Shown in pieces: positions 21,320 through 34,311 of a stretch of DNA of 64,000 bases. Position numbers and translations under genes: made by a program. The notes beneath the pieces were generated by a model, which was not told where the DNA came from, did no database searches, and was given only the letters and a program-made list of their open reading frames with translations. Location of the stretch: contig CM023535.1 in the NCBI GenBank assembly GCA_013350335.1, forward strand, positions 30,429,631 through 30,493,630. Direction: 5' to 3'. Every line of letters starts with the position of its first letter. The first letter of the stretch is position 1. Source of the DNA: Chimonanthus salicifolius. Lineage: Eukaryota > Streptophyta > Magnoliopsida > Laurales > Calycanthaceae.

Positions 21320-21852
21320 CCTCATGAGACGAGTCACCACCTCTTTCTCCTTCTCCTTCTATACGTAGACACAGATATGTGGACAAGGGTCTAGCAAGAG
21401 AAAAATGAATAAATCTCAATTCATACAGTATTAAAGTTGACATCCAGACTATTCAGGCAATACCGAGCATGATGAGTTCGTAGAATGGATCGAGGCAATA
21501 AAAAATGGTTTTGATTGCAGGGAAGTTCCAGATGACATGAAAGTTAAGCTAGTTTCTTCTTAATTGAAAGGTAGATCTTTATAATGGTGCCAAAAGAGTA
21601 AGACTGACCAGCAGAATCAGGGGAAGTAAAAAATCCGAGACTGGCACAAGATGAAGAAATTGATGTTCAACACCTTCCTACCAACGAACTACAGGAATGA
21701 ACTGTTCTCCAGACTGCAAAACCTTAAACAACGTAACACGACCGTCGCAGAGTACACTGAGGAATTCAATCTCCTAGTATCTCGGAACAATTTCTACGAG
21801 TCAGAAGAGCAGTTGGTCCAACGATACATTGAAGGCCTTCGACATTCCATAG
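21320..21852 (+). pseudogene. Element G gag, capsid-region fragment
   Basis: It continues the frame cut at 16466. In pieces across frames and with several stops it reads DEFVEWIEAIKNGF, then VPDDMKVKLVSS, then an intact stretch from 21651 with the retrotransposon-gag motifs YTEEFNLLVSRN and EEQLVQRYIEGLR. This is the capsid-like domain of Ty3/gypsy Gag. Solo LTR f interrupts it after CATAG. Confidence 0.85.
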
Positions 21853-22341
21853 TGTAACACCCCGCCCTTTTTCACTAGAAATCAGAGTCTATTTTTTTAT
21901 ATATATATAAATAAACAAGTGATAAAAAAGGAGTGTCACGACGCGAGTTAAGTCCGGACTTCTAAAGTCCGACCCTTAACTGGCCAAACCTATGAGTGTA
22001 TGGACTAAGTCCATGAGAACGGTTCACACATAGTACTTTATAATTCTTGCGGAATATTATTTAATCTAACTGCGGATTATAATAGAACCTAAGTCTACTC
22101 CATTTTAGATAGCAAAGTACATACTCATTTATCCAAAATTGCCTTAACTTAATCATTCAGTCAAACCATTCCAAACCATAGCAAATATTAACTAAGTTAT
22201 TACATGCTAACATCTAACTACTCAAATTACATGTCCATGTAAACTTATCAAAATATCAATAATAAAATCCATTCAAATAACCAAGCTCCTATGCTTGGCT
22301 TCTTTCACGTTCCTCGACTTCATCCTTTCTTGTGTCATTCA

Positions 22342-24146
22342 CTAAGTTAGAAGTAGGGCATTAGAACAACGCACCCAGTAGTAATTCTAAGTAGGGTTAA
22401 CACATGGGTTAGTATCAAACATCATATAAAATATCATATCATCAAAATTCATGTAAAATCATGCCATGCCATATGCCTTATGCAATGAGTCCCACCCATC
22501 ACATACATATAACCTCTTGATGGTATTCTCCTCATCAAGGTATCCCCACAGTGGTCTTTCGGATGCCCCGACGGAGTGTGGCCTCCGGATTCTACTTGAT
22601 GGCATTATACACATCAAGGTCTTCCCATGATTGCCTTACGAATGCCTCGACGGAGCTTGGCATCCTGTTACAAATTCCCCTCCCATGCCATGCATGAGAT
22701 GTACATGTCCATAGGCTATGTAATGTAAATACCATAGCATTAAAAACTTCACTTTTGAAACATAATATAAATTGAAACATAAACCATCAAATAAAAATAA
22801 AACCATATACATATCCATGTTTCAATAAGGTAGAATCCTACCAATGACAACTAGTTTGACCTCGCGTTCTTGTCCGAAAACCGTTCACGAGCGCGCACCG
22901 TTTAAGAAGTCCCATTACCTTGTTACATGTCAATAAGTCAAAGACATATCTCATTTGGTTTCTAAGTCTAAGACCAAACACACCACCTTGTGGGGTTCGG
23001 CCATACACCATGGCCGAACCTCACCCACTTGGATTTGATCTCTTTTTTATTCAACCAAGCCCATCCAAGTAACTCATTTAAAACTCAGTCCATAAAATAC
23101 ATAAACAAACCATTCCTCATGGGGTTCGGCCATTCACCATGGCCGAACCCATGATCTTGTATTTTTACCCCTATTTACATTTTATGCCATTGCTCATTCT
23201 ATGGCTATCCATTCCATTCTAAAACATGCCTAGGTTAATCAATAACCCACCAAATACTCCTTAGTGGGGTTCGACTATACAACATGCCCGAACCTCACCA
23301 TCTTGGGTTTGGTCACACTTTCATGTCCTTTGTTCTTTTAACTTAGATATAGGATCATGACCTCTTGATTCCTTAATCTCATTACCTATGCACCAATAGT
23401 TTAACATAACTAATAATCTAAGTCCACTAAACATTACTCTATTTTAACCCCTTCAAAGTCCTTGGCAACCTTCCATGGTGTTCGGCCATACACTACGGCT
23501 AAACCCATGGTTCATGGTTCTTTCACCACATAACATTTCAATATCATGTAACATGATTAATATTCCTCCCTTAAAAAGTCCTTTTACAAATCTTTAACAT
23601 GCATCCACTAGTTATATGTTTTGAAATCCTTCAAACTTATTAAAACAGTCCACATAATTTAATCGCTAAGAAATCCTTAAATCCATAAATGTTATTTGGT
23701 GGGGTTCGGCCATAAACCATGGCCGAACCTCACCTCTTCTTTTGGTCCAACCAATTAAAACCTTTCTAAAGTTCCAACCATCTTCCATCAATTAAACATA
23801 CTATCCATCATTGTCTCTCCGTGGGGTTCAGCCATATGCATAGCCGAACCCTATGATTCTTTAACTTATTATACATCTACGATTGATTCTTATACTTCCA
23901 GCCTTTCAAAACTTTAACAAAACCAAACATTCCCTTATGATTTCCTTTCTTCAAATCCAATAAAAATTAAACCAATATCTTTTCATGGGGATTGGCCATA
24001 CAAAGTGGCAGAACCCTATGATCCATATTCTTCCCTTTTTGAACATCATTAGCCATGATTTTTAACCCTTGATAGGTCCGGCCATACAATGGCCGGATCA
24101 TACTTCCTTAACTATTTTATTTAATAAGTGTTTATTGAGCACTTAC
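22342..24146 (-). other. Predicted leader intron of LTR f
   Basis: The donor context GGAGTCGCGGTATTGGTAAG is the same as in LTR A. The 3' side has GTTCTAAT, a pyrimidine tract and AACTTAG. Length is about 1.8 kb and it encloses all eight hairpins. Confidence 0.5.
22991..24100 (-). repeat. Array of eight GGTTCGGCCAT hairpins in LTR f
   Basis: Copies lie at about 22991, 23120, 23264, 23477, 23700, 23821, 23984 and 24076. Outer copies are near perfect (GGGGTTCGGCCAT / ATGGCCGAACC); those at 23264 and 23984 carry stem mismatches. Confidence 0.9.
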
Positions 24147-25304
24147 CAATACCGCGACTCCTCCGGTTCTTTCACTCCTTCTTGATCCTTTACTTCCTTA
24201 GCCTCTCCTTCTTCCTTGTCCTTTAGCCGAGACTGACCTTGCTGTAGTCCTTGAAGTGGTTCGACTAAGGTATAGATTTGAGAGAGAGAGAGAGAGAGAG
24301 AAACTTGGGATGGAAGAAGTACTCCAAGTCCTTGACTTGAGAGGAACGGCCAAGAGAGGGAGAAAATGAGATAAAATTCTCCAAATGTTTGATCTTCTTT
24401 CTCTTAGGTTGCTAGCCGGCCAAGAGAGGGAGAGAGAGAGTGAAAAGAAAAATCCTTTGGTTAATGAAATTCAGCCCAAGGAGTGGTGTCTTTTGGTGGC
24501 ACCACTTGTAACCCCCATTTGCATTAACCAAAATCCTTTATGCCAGTTGGGCGTTTCATCCATGGGATGAAACTCCCAAGACTCCAACGGTGCTACCATT
24601 GTTTGGCTTGTGTAACTGCCGCCCCTCCATTATTGGGCCGTTTGGGAGTTTCATCTCATGGATGAAACTCCATGTCCATTCATCTCCCATGATTCTCATC
24701 AATGTGTTCCCATGGTTTGAATTTGAAATAGCCATAACCCCTTATGTAACTCCACAAAACGCCAACTCCATTCATTCTCCATCTTTGGAGTTTCAAGCAT
24801 GGGATATACCCCCCATGCATCCAATGTGTTCCATTGCTTGCATTTTGAAACAACCAAACACCTTTCATCCACACACTTCACTCACTTAAAATAAATATTC
24901 CATCCAACTCATTTATTTAACTCACCCAACGCAACTCATCCATTTAATCTTACTCAACCATTTAATCCAACTAAACCCTTTAATTGGAATCAACTTAAAC
25001 ACTTGTTTGCATTCCTATTTAACTCAGCCTTAACCAAATTAGGCTTGAGCTCACCTAATGGCCAATCAAGTCAACTACAACCCATTGGGTCCCAATTGGG
25101 TCTTTTGACCCAAATAACCACCTTGACCCAATTAAATGCACATTACCCAATTATTTAAATTGATCTTTATAACATAACCATTGGGTCTTAATTGGGTCAT
25201 TGCCCAACACCTTACCCCTCTAAAGTTCATAACCATTTATTCACCCTTTCAATGGCAATTTCCGTAAATATTGATAAACTGAAAATCTGGGGTATTACTC
25301 ATAG

Positions 25305-26260
25305 GAGATGTTGTTATGCCCTTTGATCTACTTGTTTTATCAGATGCATTAAAAAAATGCATAACTCTATGAGAAAGTAGAGCACTGCAAAAACAGAACC
25401 TATCAGGCTCCACCTAACAAGCTTGTAGGAAGCAGTGTGGGTACCAATAAGGGTACATCATCAAAGGTTGTAACTCAGCCTTCATCTTCCAAACCTAGCA
25501 TTTCTAGTGGCAAGCGCACAGTGAAGTATTCCAAGTGTAATGGTATTAGGCACTATGCTTCAAAATGTCCCAATCGAGCTGTGAATTTTGCCCAAGAAGA
25601 GGAACCGGTGGAAAAGACAGAGTCAGAGAAGTCAGATCCTTTCCCAGAAGATGAAATCATATATGGTGAGTCCGGGGATAATCTTATGATCCAACATTCT
25701 TTGTTCACAATAAAAGAAGAGATCAAAGACGAATGGCTTCGAATTAACCTTTTCCATACACGTTGCACTATCGGAGGCAAGGTATGCCATTTAATTATTG
25801 ATAGTGGTGGTTGCAGTAATGTTGTTTCACTTGAAGCTGTTGACAAGTTGAAATTGATGACCCAGAAGCATCCTAAAACCTTCCAAATGTCATGGTTAAA
25901 GAAGGGAGGTGAATTTGTGGTAGATAAGAAATTCCTAGTTTCTTTTCAAATTGAAGGAAAGTACTGCGATGATGTATAGTGTGACGCAGTACCCATGGAT
26001 GCATGTCACTTGTTATTAGGCAGACCTTGGAAATATGATAGAGATACCCAATTATGGCTGCAAGAATATCTACTCATTCTACAAGGATGGTACTAAGGAT
26101 GTTTAGGGACCTTTGAGAGACTTAGAAAAAGTCCGGCCCAAAAAGACAAATGTTAATTTTATCACCTTTTCTGAAATACAGTTGACTGTTAAAGAGAAAT
26201 GATAACTATTTTCACTTATAACCAAGGAAGTGGAAACAGTTGAGAAACTCATCCCTCCAC
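25305..26260 (+). pseudogene. Element G gag C-terminus and protease fragment
   Basis: From 25437 a 180-codon open stretch contains the zinc knuckle CNGIRHYASKC with its first Cys changed to Ser (YSKCNG). An acidic linker follows, then the retropepsin core CTIGGKVCHLIIDSGGCSNV with catalytic Asp in DSG. A TAG at 25977-25979 replaces the expected codon before CDAVPMDACHLLLGRPW, the conserved second half of the protease domain, which remains readable to about 26060. Protease would release the Gag and Pol proteins. The nonsense codon and later frame breaks make it a pseudogene. Element h interrupts it at 26261. Confidence 0.85.
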
Positions 26261-29200
26261 TGTAAGGACCCGCCCTTTCTAACACAACAAACGGAGCCTC
26301 ACACGAATCGAACAAGATCCAGTTATGGAAATGACAAAATCATGGCTCAATTTATATTTTATTATAACTCTGATAAGATAATTGAAAATGATCATAGTGC
26401 GGAATCATTTCAATAATATCGCCATGTCAAGAACTAACATTCCCATATCGGATTAATCCTCATCTATCATGAAATCAAACCAATAGTCCAATAAAAAAAA
26501 TCCATTATCATATAGGAGGTCTAATCTCAAATCCAATCGATAAAGCAAATAACAAATGTAATCAAAGCTTCCCCAACTACAAATCGGAAATAGAAGCACC
26601 AACCATAGTCTGCGATAAAACTAATAAATCAAATTGACATTTATTCTGTCTAACAACTTCAAATTTAAGTCTAGTAAGTCCTAAGGAAATCAATAAGATA
26701 CGATCCAAACTAAATGCTCCAAGCGAATCCAATCCTACTGTTGAGTCTAACCGGCGTCTATCTCCAATGGATTTCCTCAAATGTAAGGGATGAGCTCCAT
26801 GCCCAGTGAAGGAAATAACCATACAAGAAATATGCATGTAACATTATCAAACTAAGCGTACAACAATTGATCCAATTAAATTTAAACATTATCTTACACA
26901 AAAATGTATGTCGTGTTATAATGTAATTATGATGCATGCGTCCCCTACTCATGCATCCCAACGAACGAAACCAATCCACGAATCATGCAAAGCTCAAAAT
27001 AGCTAAGCGTATCACATCTAGTCATAACCCAACGAATTTGCATAACAAATGTTCACAGGAGAGTGCGAGACTAATGAATAAAGAATTTCAATGAATTTGC
27101 CCAACGATTGTCCCCAAACGAGTGCAGGGTTGACGACCGAATGAACGATAAAAATCATCCACCCCAAGTGGATGTTCATGCATGACGAATCAACAATATT
27201 TCATGCATGGATGCCATTTCATGTATGCCACCAACATGATCACAATAAACAATTAACAATATAACATGTGTTAATAATTTCAATAAACACACGACGAATA
27301 ACAAATATTACATGTGTTAATCAATTTAATGAACACACGACGAATAATAAATATAACATGTGTTGACAATTTCAATATACACATGATATGCACCCATGAC
27401 ATTCACAAAAGGCTCATACTAACATTTCAACATACAATCCAAACATTCAACTCGGATTTCCGAACAATAAAGCATAATCAAAATAGTTCAAGTAACAAGG
27501 TTAAGTTTCCCTCACCTAAACTTTGCAATTTATCAACTTCAGACACCAACAAATCCAAGCTCCAACAAGTTTCAGGTCCCTGAATTTACTATCATTGATT
27601 AGAGTTTTGGACCATTATAACTTTATTTTATTTAAATCCTTCTCAAATCAAGCAATTCAACAAATATACCCAATTTATTATGTCCAAACAAATCAAATCT
27701 AAGCGGTACTAAACAAAATACAATTAGTGTAAGGTTTGAAAGAGTTAAACAAAGTAGAATTTGACCTATCTTAAAGAATTTTTTGTTATCAACTCGAATC
27801 AAACCAAGGTCTCATATTTGTACAGTAGATAGATTTCTGAGAGAGGATTACAACGGTATCTGGTTTTCCGAAATGGACATTCGTAGACCGAGTTATGATA
27901 AAAATACTCAAACACGTACATTGTTCAACAGTTTGCAGTCTCATCCGAGGTTTCTGTATTACAGATCATATTCGACCCATCAAATCGATGATTTTCCTCA
28001 TAGATTTTTACACCAGCTAGATATCTTCACGGATATAATTTTGGACACAATTTTTGCACTGTTTCAATGATCAGAGACTGGGATAAAAATTCCATAATCC
28101 AACGCTGTGAAACTGTCTTTTTTTCAACAGTCTACAACTTGGTCCGACTTGCAGACTTCGTTTTGGGTATAAAACCTCATTTAAAATTCATCATATTTTA
28201 ATTAGAGATAAGTATCATCGTTCTGATAAGAATATACACTAATTTTTAGTCATTTCAACGCCGGGAGTACAAGTTATGGTTTATTTAGTAAAACCCAGCT
28301 AAATTGTATCTTAGATCTGAACTGGATTTTTATCCGTGTTTCAGATTAGATATGGGGCATATAATCACCTTAATTTTCTTCCAAATTTGGACAGAAACTA
28401 TATCTATCAAAGTTAAATCCAGAAAAACAAATTTTTCAAAAAATTCCATCGGATACCCGACTTATGGAATTTTTTGTGCAAGGTACGCAGATTGGGACTG
28501 CAGAGTGAATTTACCCGAATTTCTTTGAAAATCCAAAAATATTCTTTGATTGTTAATTTATTTCAATTTTTTTTATCAGTCCTTCTTTTTCCTTCTCTTT
28601 CTCTTCCTCTCATCTACAAGTTCCAATCTAATCAATAAAAACCATGGAGATCTGATCAAAGTTTGAGAGAGAAAACCAAAGGGAAAAGAGATGGAAAAAT
28701 CAAGAAAACCCAAAGAAAATCACATAAGATTCATGGAAAATATGAACTTACCTCTTGGAGAAGATGGAGATCCAAGACAAAAACCAAAGAAGCCAAAGAA
28801 AACCCCAAAATCCAATGCTCTTCAACCTATGCTAAGGAGAGAGAAAACGATGGAGAGTGGAGAGAAAAAAAACTCCAAGGTTGTGTATTGCACTATGCAA
28901 TACATGAATCCTTGTGTTATATTTGGGTATGGTCGGCCATGGGGGAAATCCTAATTGGATTTGGCCTCCTTTAATTTCTATTTTTTTTAAACTCTTCTCA
29001 TAAAAAACCTTCTTACTAAAAAGATTTGTGCCACCAATGAATTTACTAGATTCTCTCTTCAATGAATATTGGACTTTTGGGTTTATTTATAATTTTTTTT
29101 TTAAACTCTTTTCGAAGTAAAATCATATGCGATCATGGCCCACCAAAACTCAAACTTGAATTTCCAAAATTAATTGGATTTTACAAAAACTAAATCTTGT

Positions 29201-29383
29201 TTCCAAATTTTTTTTTTATTTTCTCAAAATGATTTTTCAAATCTATCCTTGTAGAAATAAAATAATTTGGGTCCCACAAAATGCTAATTTTAGAAAGTTC
29301 CCAAATTTAGATCCAAAATTTAAAATTTGAATAATATTATTCCAATAATTTCCTTAACAGTTGTGGACCCCCAATAACACACC
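26261..29383 (-). mobile_element. Left (3') LTR of element h, part 1
   Basis: It starts TGTAAGGACCCGCCC, and its first 250 bp match the right LTR at 62166-62509. It is a different family from the TGTAAC-type LTRs. With part 2 (43712-44134) its length is about 3.5 kb. On the minus strand a TATA-like CCAAATATAACAC (about 28915-28930) is followed by a CT-rich leader and the donor-like AAGAG|GTAAGTTC at 28751, so this family shows the leader-intron layout too. The bases before it (TCCAC) are the expected duplication; the other copy is outside the window. The rest is AT-rich without genes. The open frames at 28663-28974 are in the leader. Confidence 0.85.
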
Positions 29384-30404
29384 TGAAAGTTCCCAATCTT
29401 CAATGTGTTAGAACATCATGATTGACCCTAGAGGGGGCAGGGGGTGAATAGGTCCATCCTATTTTTAATGGTGTTTATAAATTTCTTGATTATTTTGAGT
29501 GCAGCGGAATATTTAATCAAGAGATTTGTTTAGTGTGATGGATTGTTTTCTTCAATTCTTAAAACATTCACACTAAGATTTTCGTCCCTTCACATAAAGC
29601 TTGATTATCGATGCTAATCACAATGAATAGAGTAAGATAATCAATATGCAAAGCGATGTGTGTTAAGAATAGTACTTAAACATTAAATACCAACACACAA
29701 AGATCAAACACCATAAGACCAATTTAAAATGGTTTGGTTAGCCAACATACATCCACTGTTAGGACTCGTTCAACCTTGAGTTATCCCCAAAATCCACTAA
29801 GTGGAGACTTACACCCTCACAATTAGAGTAGGAATTCCACCTCACTCAATTGGTTGGGAATTTAACCCACCATTGTCGAATAGGAATTCCACCTATCCAT
29901 TTGACTGGTAATTCCACCCACCACTGTGCTAGAGACTATGCTCTAGAGTTTTTTATAGTGGTTCTAGAGTACCTCTCCTTAATCCACTCTTGGAACAAAG
30001 GTTTTAAAGAAAATTAAAGCCAAGAAGCACTTGCCTTTGAAGCTCTTTCTCCCTCATGATGTGTGCTTCTTTAAGATCCCACCCAATGTGTGTCAACGCT
30101 CCTCCTTGTAGCCTTTGTTGAGCAATTACAATCCAGGGTGTCAAAAAAACTGGTTCTACCAATGGTTTCCAAGTTTAGGGTTCTCTCGTTCTCACTTTCT
30201 AACTAAATCCTCAGATTGGTTTTTTATGGGTTTTCTTCCTTCCTCTCTCCCACAACTCAATTCATATGATTGGTTGTATTTGATTCCCCTATTGTAAGCA
30301 CGAGAGAAAGAGTGATCCTTCTGTTGGCCCTTGTTAAGCTCACTAATAAAGATGAGAGTCCAACTAATCTTTCCAAAGGATACCAACTGGTTGCATACAT
30401 GTTG

Positions 30405-30414
30405 GTTTATATAG
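30405..30414 (-). promoter_or_regulatory. TATA box of copia LTR
   Basis: CTATATAAAC on the minus strand occurs in both LTRs of element C at the same relative place. It separates the upstream (U3) part carrying the GGGG-loop motifs from the downstream (R-U5) part. Confidence 0.65.
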
Positions 30415-30445
30415 CGAAGGCAACCAGGTGTAGTAATGGTAATGT

Positions 30446-30982
30446 ACCGACAGGTCAGTTGCACCGAGGGGTCTGTGACTAGAAATGTTATCGTTACAAA
30501 CCCGATCATTGTTCATTAATTGCACTCCCAACAGTATTAATCTTTCTCGGTCAACATGTCGTTGTCACCGATGGGTCGACACTTATGGTACCGAGGGGTC
30601 GGTCCATATGAGAGGCTCGTTCTGGTGTAAAACATGCTTGACAGTAGTTTCAACTCTTAGAAACCTGTTACCCAGACCGACATGTCACCCTTTACCGAGG
30701 GGTTGGTCCTGGTACTCTCGATCGGTCTTTGATTGCCGATATGTCTTTTTCTTCAAGAGTCCACCTGAGTTTTAGGATTTTAGAACTCGAGATCTTGATC
30801 GAGGAGTCGTTGACCACTAGGGGGCGTTTCAGCCTTTCACGGAGGGGTCAGTGCATTCGAGACTCTTGATTAGAGGCATACCCAAAATGACAGTTCAAAG
30901 TTCCAGAACCTATGTCAATCTGGCTGACCAACCCTTAACCACGATTGGTCCATCCTGACTTCACCGAGGGGTCGGTGAGATA
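30446..30982 (-). repeat. Repeated ACCGA-GGGG-TCGGT motifs in copia U3
   Basis: Short inverted motifs with a GGGG (or close) centre occur near 30464, 30588, 30691, 30836 and 30961, with related CCGACATGTCGG-like words between them. The second LTR carries the same series (38948-39482). They sit upstream of the TATA box, unlike the gypsy hairpins, which lie downstream of the leader. Confidence 0.7.
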
Positions 30983-31305
30983 AGACTGGTCAAGCTAACA
31001 GTGAAACCAAATACATATTTCCAAGTTGGGTTCCAATTCACTGTCAACTTTCCTCTCTAGGCTTTTTATGATTTAACCATTTATTCCACTAAGCCTAGGG
31101 ATAGTCCTGTCTATGGTGTGGGTACCACCTAAAGTCATCTCTGGCCATTTTACCTGTTTTGTGATTGCCATATTGATGAGCTTCAATCCAGTGGAGCATG
31201 ATCTTTTCTCTTAATCATCTTGGATTTTCAAGTTTCCAACAAATACTTCTTTCTTTGTCATGGAATTGACAAACATAGGGACTTGGCTAAGCCAAAGCAC
31301 TAACA

Positions 31306-32389
31306 ATCTCCTCCTTTGTCAATTTCATGACAAAATATAGAAGCTAACCTTTTTACTAACCCACCCTTATTACAACACATTTGAATATAAAATATTACAT
31401 TTACATGTACATATTCAAATGGGAAAACAAGACTATGGTTTTCGCATATTCTTATTCAACTTGCTTTATTTCATTTTTCCTGTTCAAGTACATAAGGAAG
31501 AAACACTAGAAAATCATTAGAGGGGTTAGTCCCAAAACATAGAAATGCATTCATGGATTAAACAAGATCTGTATTCAAGCTCCTCATATTCCCTAATTTC
31601 CTAGTGACCCACACTACCCATAGTGTTTGAGAAGATTTCTCCCTCAATCTTCTTTGAGTTTGATCTCCCAAACTCCAAACATAGACATTCTCCCTATGTC
31701 TATTGGCTTTGATGTCTTCTAACATCTACTAATTTCTCCCCCATTTTGTCATTCAAGTGACAAAGATTAGTAGGCTGACATCGAGTTTAAAGCACTCCCC
31801 CATTCATCTCGCATTTTTAGTGCTTCATGAGTTTTTCTTCCAACTCATTTTAATCTTCCCGGTAGTCAAATGCATATCTCTTGCATTACTGTTTTTCTCC
31901 TTCCTTCGCGTGAGGTCAAGCCATTTTTTTTCAGTTTCCTACTTTGGAGTATTTCTCCCCCATTCTCCAAGCTATATTCTATAGCTATTTCAACCTTTCT
32001 CCCCCATAAACTTAGTTGTTCTAAGTTTATTTTTCATCAAGCTTCTATTTAAGCTCGTGTCAATCTTCCTGCTCACACTGTTATGATCAGTGACATGTGC
32101 TAATCAGCACATATTTTATACTCCCCCAATCTCTAGAGTGTGTGCAATTCCATAGTGTTCTCCTTATCTCCCTAACAGCCTGCATGTTAGTCTATTTTAC
32201 AAAATCCATGTAAACAAAAGACATGAGATAAAACATATTTCATCAAGGTTGCACATACAATAAACTGAACCATATCATTTAATTGATAAACTAGTCAGTA
32301 GATATGGTTAGGAAAAAGAGGGGGGCATCAACACGAGTCATGAAAAACTATCCTAACCAGATCCATATGAGGAAGATGTTCGTTGAGAT
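31306..32389 (-). other. Copia C 3' internal region with CTCCCCC tracts
   Basis: Starting with the polypurine tract (31306-31318), this stretch repeats CTCCCCCATTTTGTCA-like words (31735-32130). On the minus strand they are the TGACAAAATGGGGGAG tracts characteristic of the region before the 3' LTR in SIRE/Maximus elements. No gene is present. Confidence 0.7.
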
Positions 32390-32883
32390 CTAGGAACAAT
32401 ATCCTCTCCGTGGAGTTTCTGGACAACCACCTTGATCTCGTACCAATTCTTCAAGGTCATCTATCCTCATTTCAAGAAAGGAAACTCTTTCATCAAGAGT
32501 GATATTCCTTTGTCGAGGAAATTGAAATTCTCTCAAATATACCTCAGACACACGTTCTGCTTCCTCTTCGGGATCCTCGATTATGATCACTTTTTTTTCA
32601 GCTCGAAGGTCTGGTACAGTATTTGAGGTACGGGTCTTTCTGCGAGGGTTACTCTTCTCAGCAAAGTCGGTAACGCTAGATTCGGGAGCATCTCGTGCGA
32701 ACCTAGGTGATCTCCTGAGGAAATGGGGCAGGACTCAGGGATTTTTCCAGTGGTCGAAGACTGAGATTTATCTGTCTCCTTTTTCGACATGGTTGTTAGG
32801 GAAAAGGTGATAAGGCTGATCCGAACACTAAATCTCAAAAATACCATGACATCCTTGCTTCTGGAGGTGAGAGAAGCAAACAC
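32390..32883 (-). pseudogene. Unknown ORF in the env-like position of copia C, split by a frameshift
   Basis: Two minus-strand open frames (32587-32883 and 32390-32590) meet at a run of eight A residues. The first ends ELKKK-stop and the second continues in another frame as IIIEDPEEEAERVSE, so one indel in the A-run would join them. The product would be about 160 residues: Ser/Thr/Pro-rich start, then an acidic segment, then a probable coiled coil (VSFLEMRIDDLEELV) and a short C-terminus. In SIRE-type elements this place, between pol and the 3' LTR, may hold an extra (env-like) frame. I cannot assign a function and see no transmembrane segment. Confidence 0.45.
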
Positions 32884-34311
32884 CCTAAGGTTTTCCGGTG
32901 AGATTTTGCTCCTGGAGGTCTTATTGACTGACCTAGGACACGAGAGGAGATGAGAAAATCACAGAGCTTCAGTGGGAGGGGAAACGACGATTTCGAAATG
33001 TTCTGCCATTTTTCGCAGAAAGAGACCTTTTAACTTACTCTTTCTGATTCACCAACCGGTCGTGACCAACGACCTGTCTGTGTTGACATGTCAATATGTA
33101 TCGACCTGTCTCTAGTTATGATTTTTCCCCCTTTCAGACAGTTTTCTGAAATCCAACAGTACCGACATGTCTGTTCCTCCAACTAGTCTATCCTTCGACA
33201 TGGGTTTTATTTGAAGGATAACTGGGTATGTGTGTGTGTGCTCTTTGCGATGTTTATAGTACATCGAGCTCTACTTATACACCCTTTAATGCTAGTGATG
33301 ATACATACATTCACACCATATCTGTGCCATTTGAAGATTTCTTTCTGAAAATAGGCACAGATCATGGATTCCGGATCTCCTTTCTGAATCCAAATCAATC
33401 CAAGATTCTTGGACACATTTAATTCACCAATTTAGGTATATTGCCCAAGTGTGTGATGTCATGAGATGCGCCATTTCTAGGCTTTTAGCAAGGCAAGGCA
33501 ATATGAACATAATTCATTCCACATAATGTATAAATTAATGTATATTAGAATGAAACTCAGAGCACACTAGTCATACATTCATTTCCTGATTTGAGTATAT
33601 TGATCAAGCATACAAAAAATGAAGTATGACACTACACACACAGCCCTTTTGCCTATTATCATATTATTACCCGAAACTTGATAAATTATTTTACCATTCT
33701 TTCAAGGGAGCTTCAATTCATTGAAAAGAGTTTGTACTTAAATGGATTATTCAATCATTACTTTTGGTAAGTCACACCAAACTAAATATCCATTGAACGA
33801 CATAGAGCATGTTTCATTCCACATGGGATTCACAAGTTTTAGGACCTTGGAATGAAACGACATTGTGTATGTGTATTTAACCAGTTCACGTACATTCCCT
33901 ACATGAGGTAATGCACACACTACATTCATTTCCTAAAGATGAGCAAATCACATGGTATATGAAATGAGATAAGTATATTCCAATACAAGAGTGCATACCA
34001 ACATGTACAACACATATCTTACAATGGATCAATCCAACAATCAAATAAGAACATGGATTGAATGTATGATGTTGATTCCAAAACATGTTTCAAATGTGGT
34101 ACCAGCAGTGGTATCCCTTCACACATTTGAACTTAACATTGTGAGACTTGGAATTTAAGTCCACAACCCAGTGATGGCCTTTATCAAAACTGGTTTTAAT
34201 CTTGGGTGCCTTCCCATTTGATCTTATGAATCAAAATTTCCAGATTTTGTACCACGATGTTGGTCTTTAAACATCTCGATACTTGGCTTTGTAGGACACT
34301 TGGAGGCTACT
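32884..34311 (-). other. Copia C internal remnant, no recognisable gene
   Basis: It contains short scattered frames only. Motifs similar to the U3 series recur at 33055-33120 (GACCTGTC, CGACATGTC). No pol motif was found. Solo LTR S1 interrupts it at CTACT (34307-34311). Confidence 0.45.

Larger units (their letters stand above)
21853..25299 (-). mobile_element. Solo LTR f (3,447 bp) in gag of element G
   Basis: It starts TGTAACACCCCGCCC and ends GGGTATTACT, one base off the usual TTACA. It is flanked by the perfect duplication CATAG (21848-21852, 25300-25304). On the minus strand it has the full family layout: ATTGGGACCCAAT palindrome (about 25084-25096), GA/TC-rich leader (24170-24450), donor-like GGTAAGT (24146), eight GGTTCGGCCAT hairpins (22991-24100), ACTCCGTCGGGGC block (about 22555-22590) and acceptor-like site (22342). 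Confidence 0.93.
29384..31305 (-). repeat. Left (3') LTR of copia element C (1,922 bp)
   Basis: A TATA box on the minus strand (CTATATAAAC, 30405-30414) is conserved in the other LTR (38908-38917). Upstream of it on the minus strand (30446-30982) are repeated ACCGAGGGGTCGGT motifs. A G-rich block (AGAGGGGGCAGGGGGTGA) lies at 29432-29449. Confidence 0.9.

Noticed and set aside
24290..24440. GAGAGA microsatellite as a separate feature
   Set aside because: It is part of the leader of LTR f, shared by related LTRs in shorter form.
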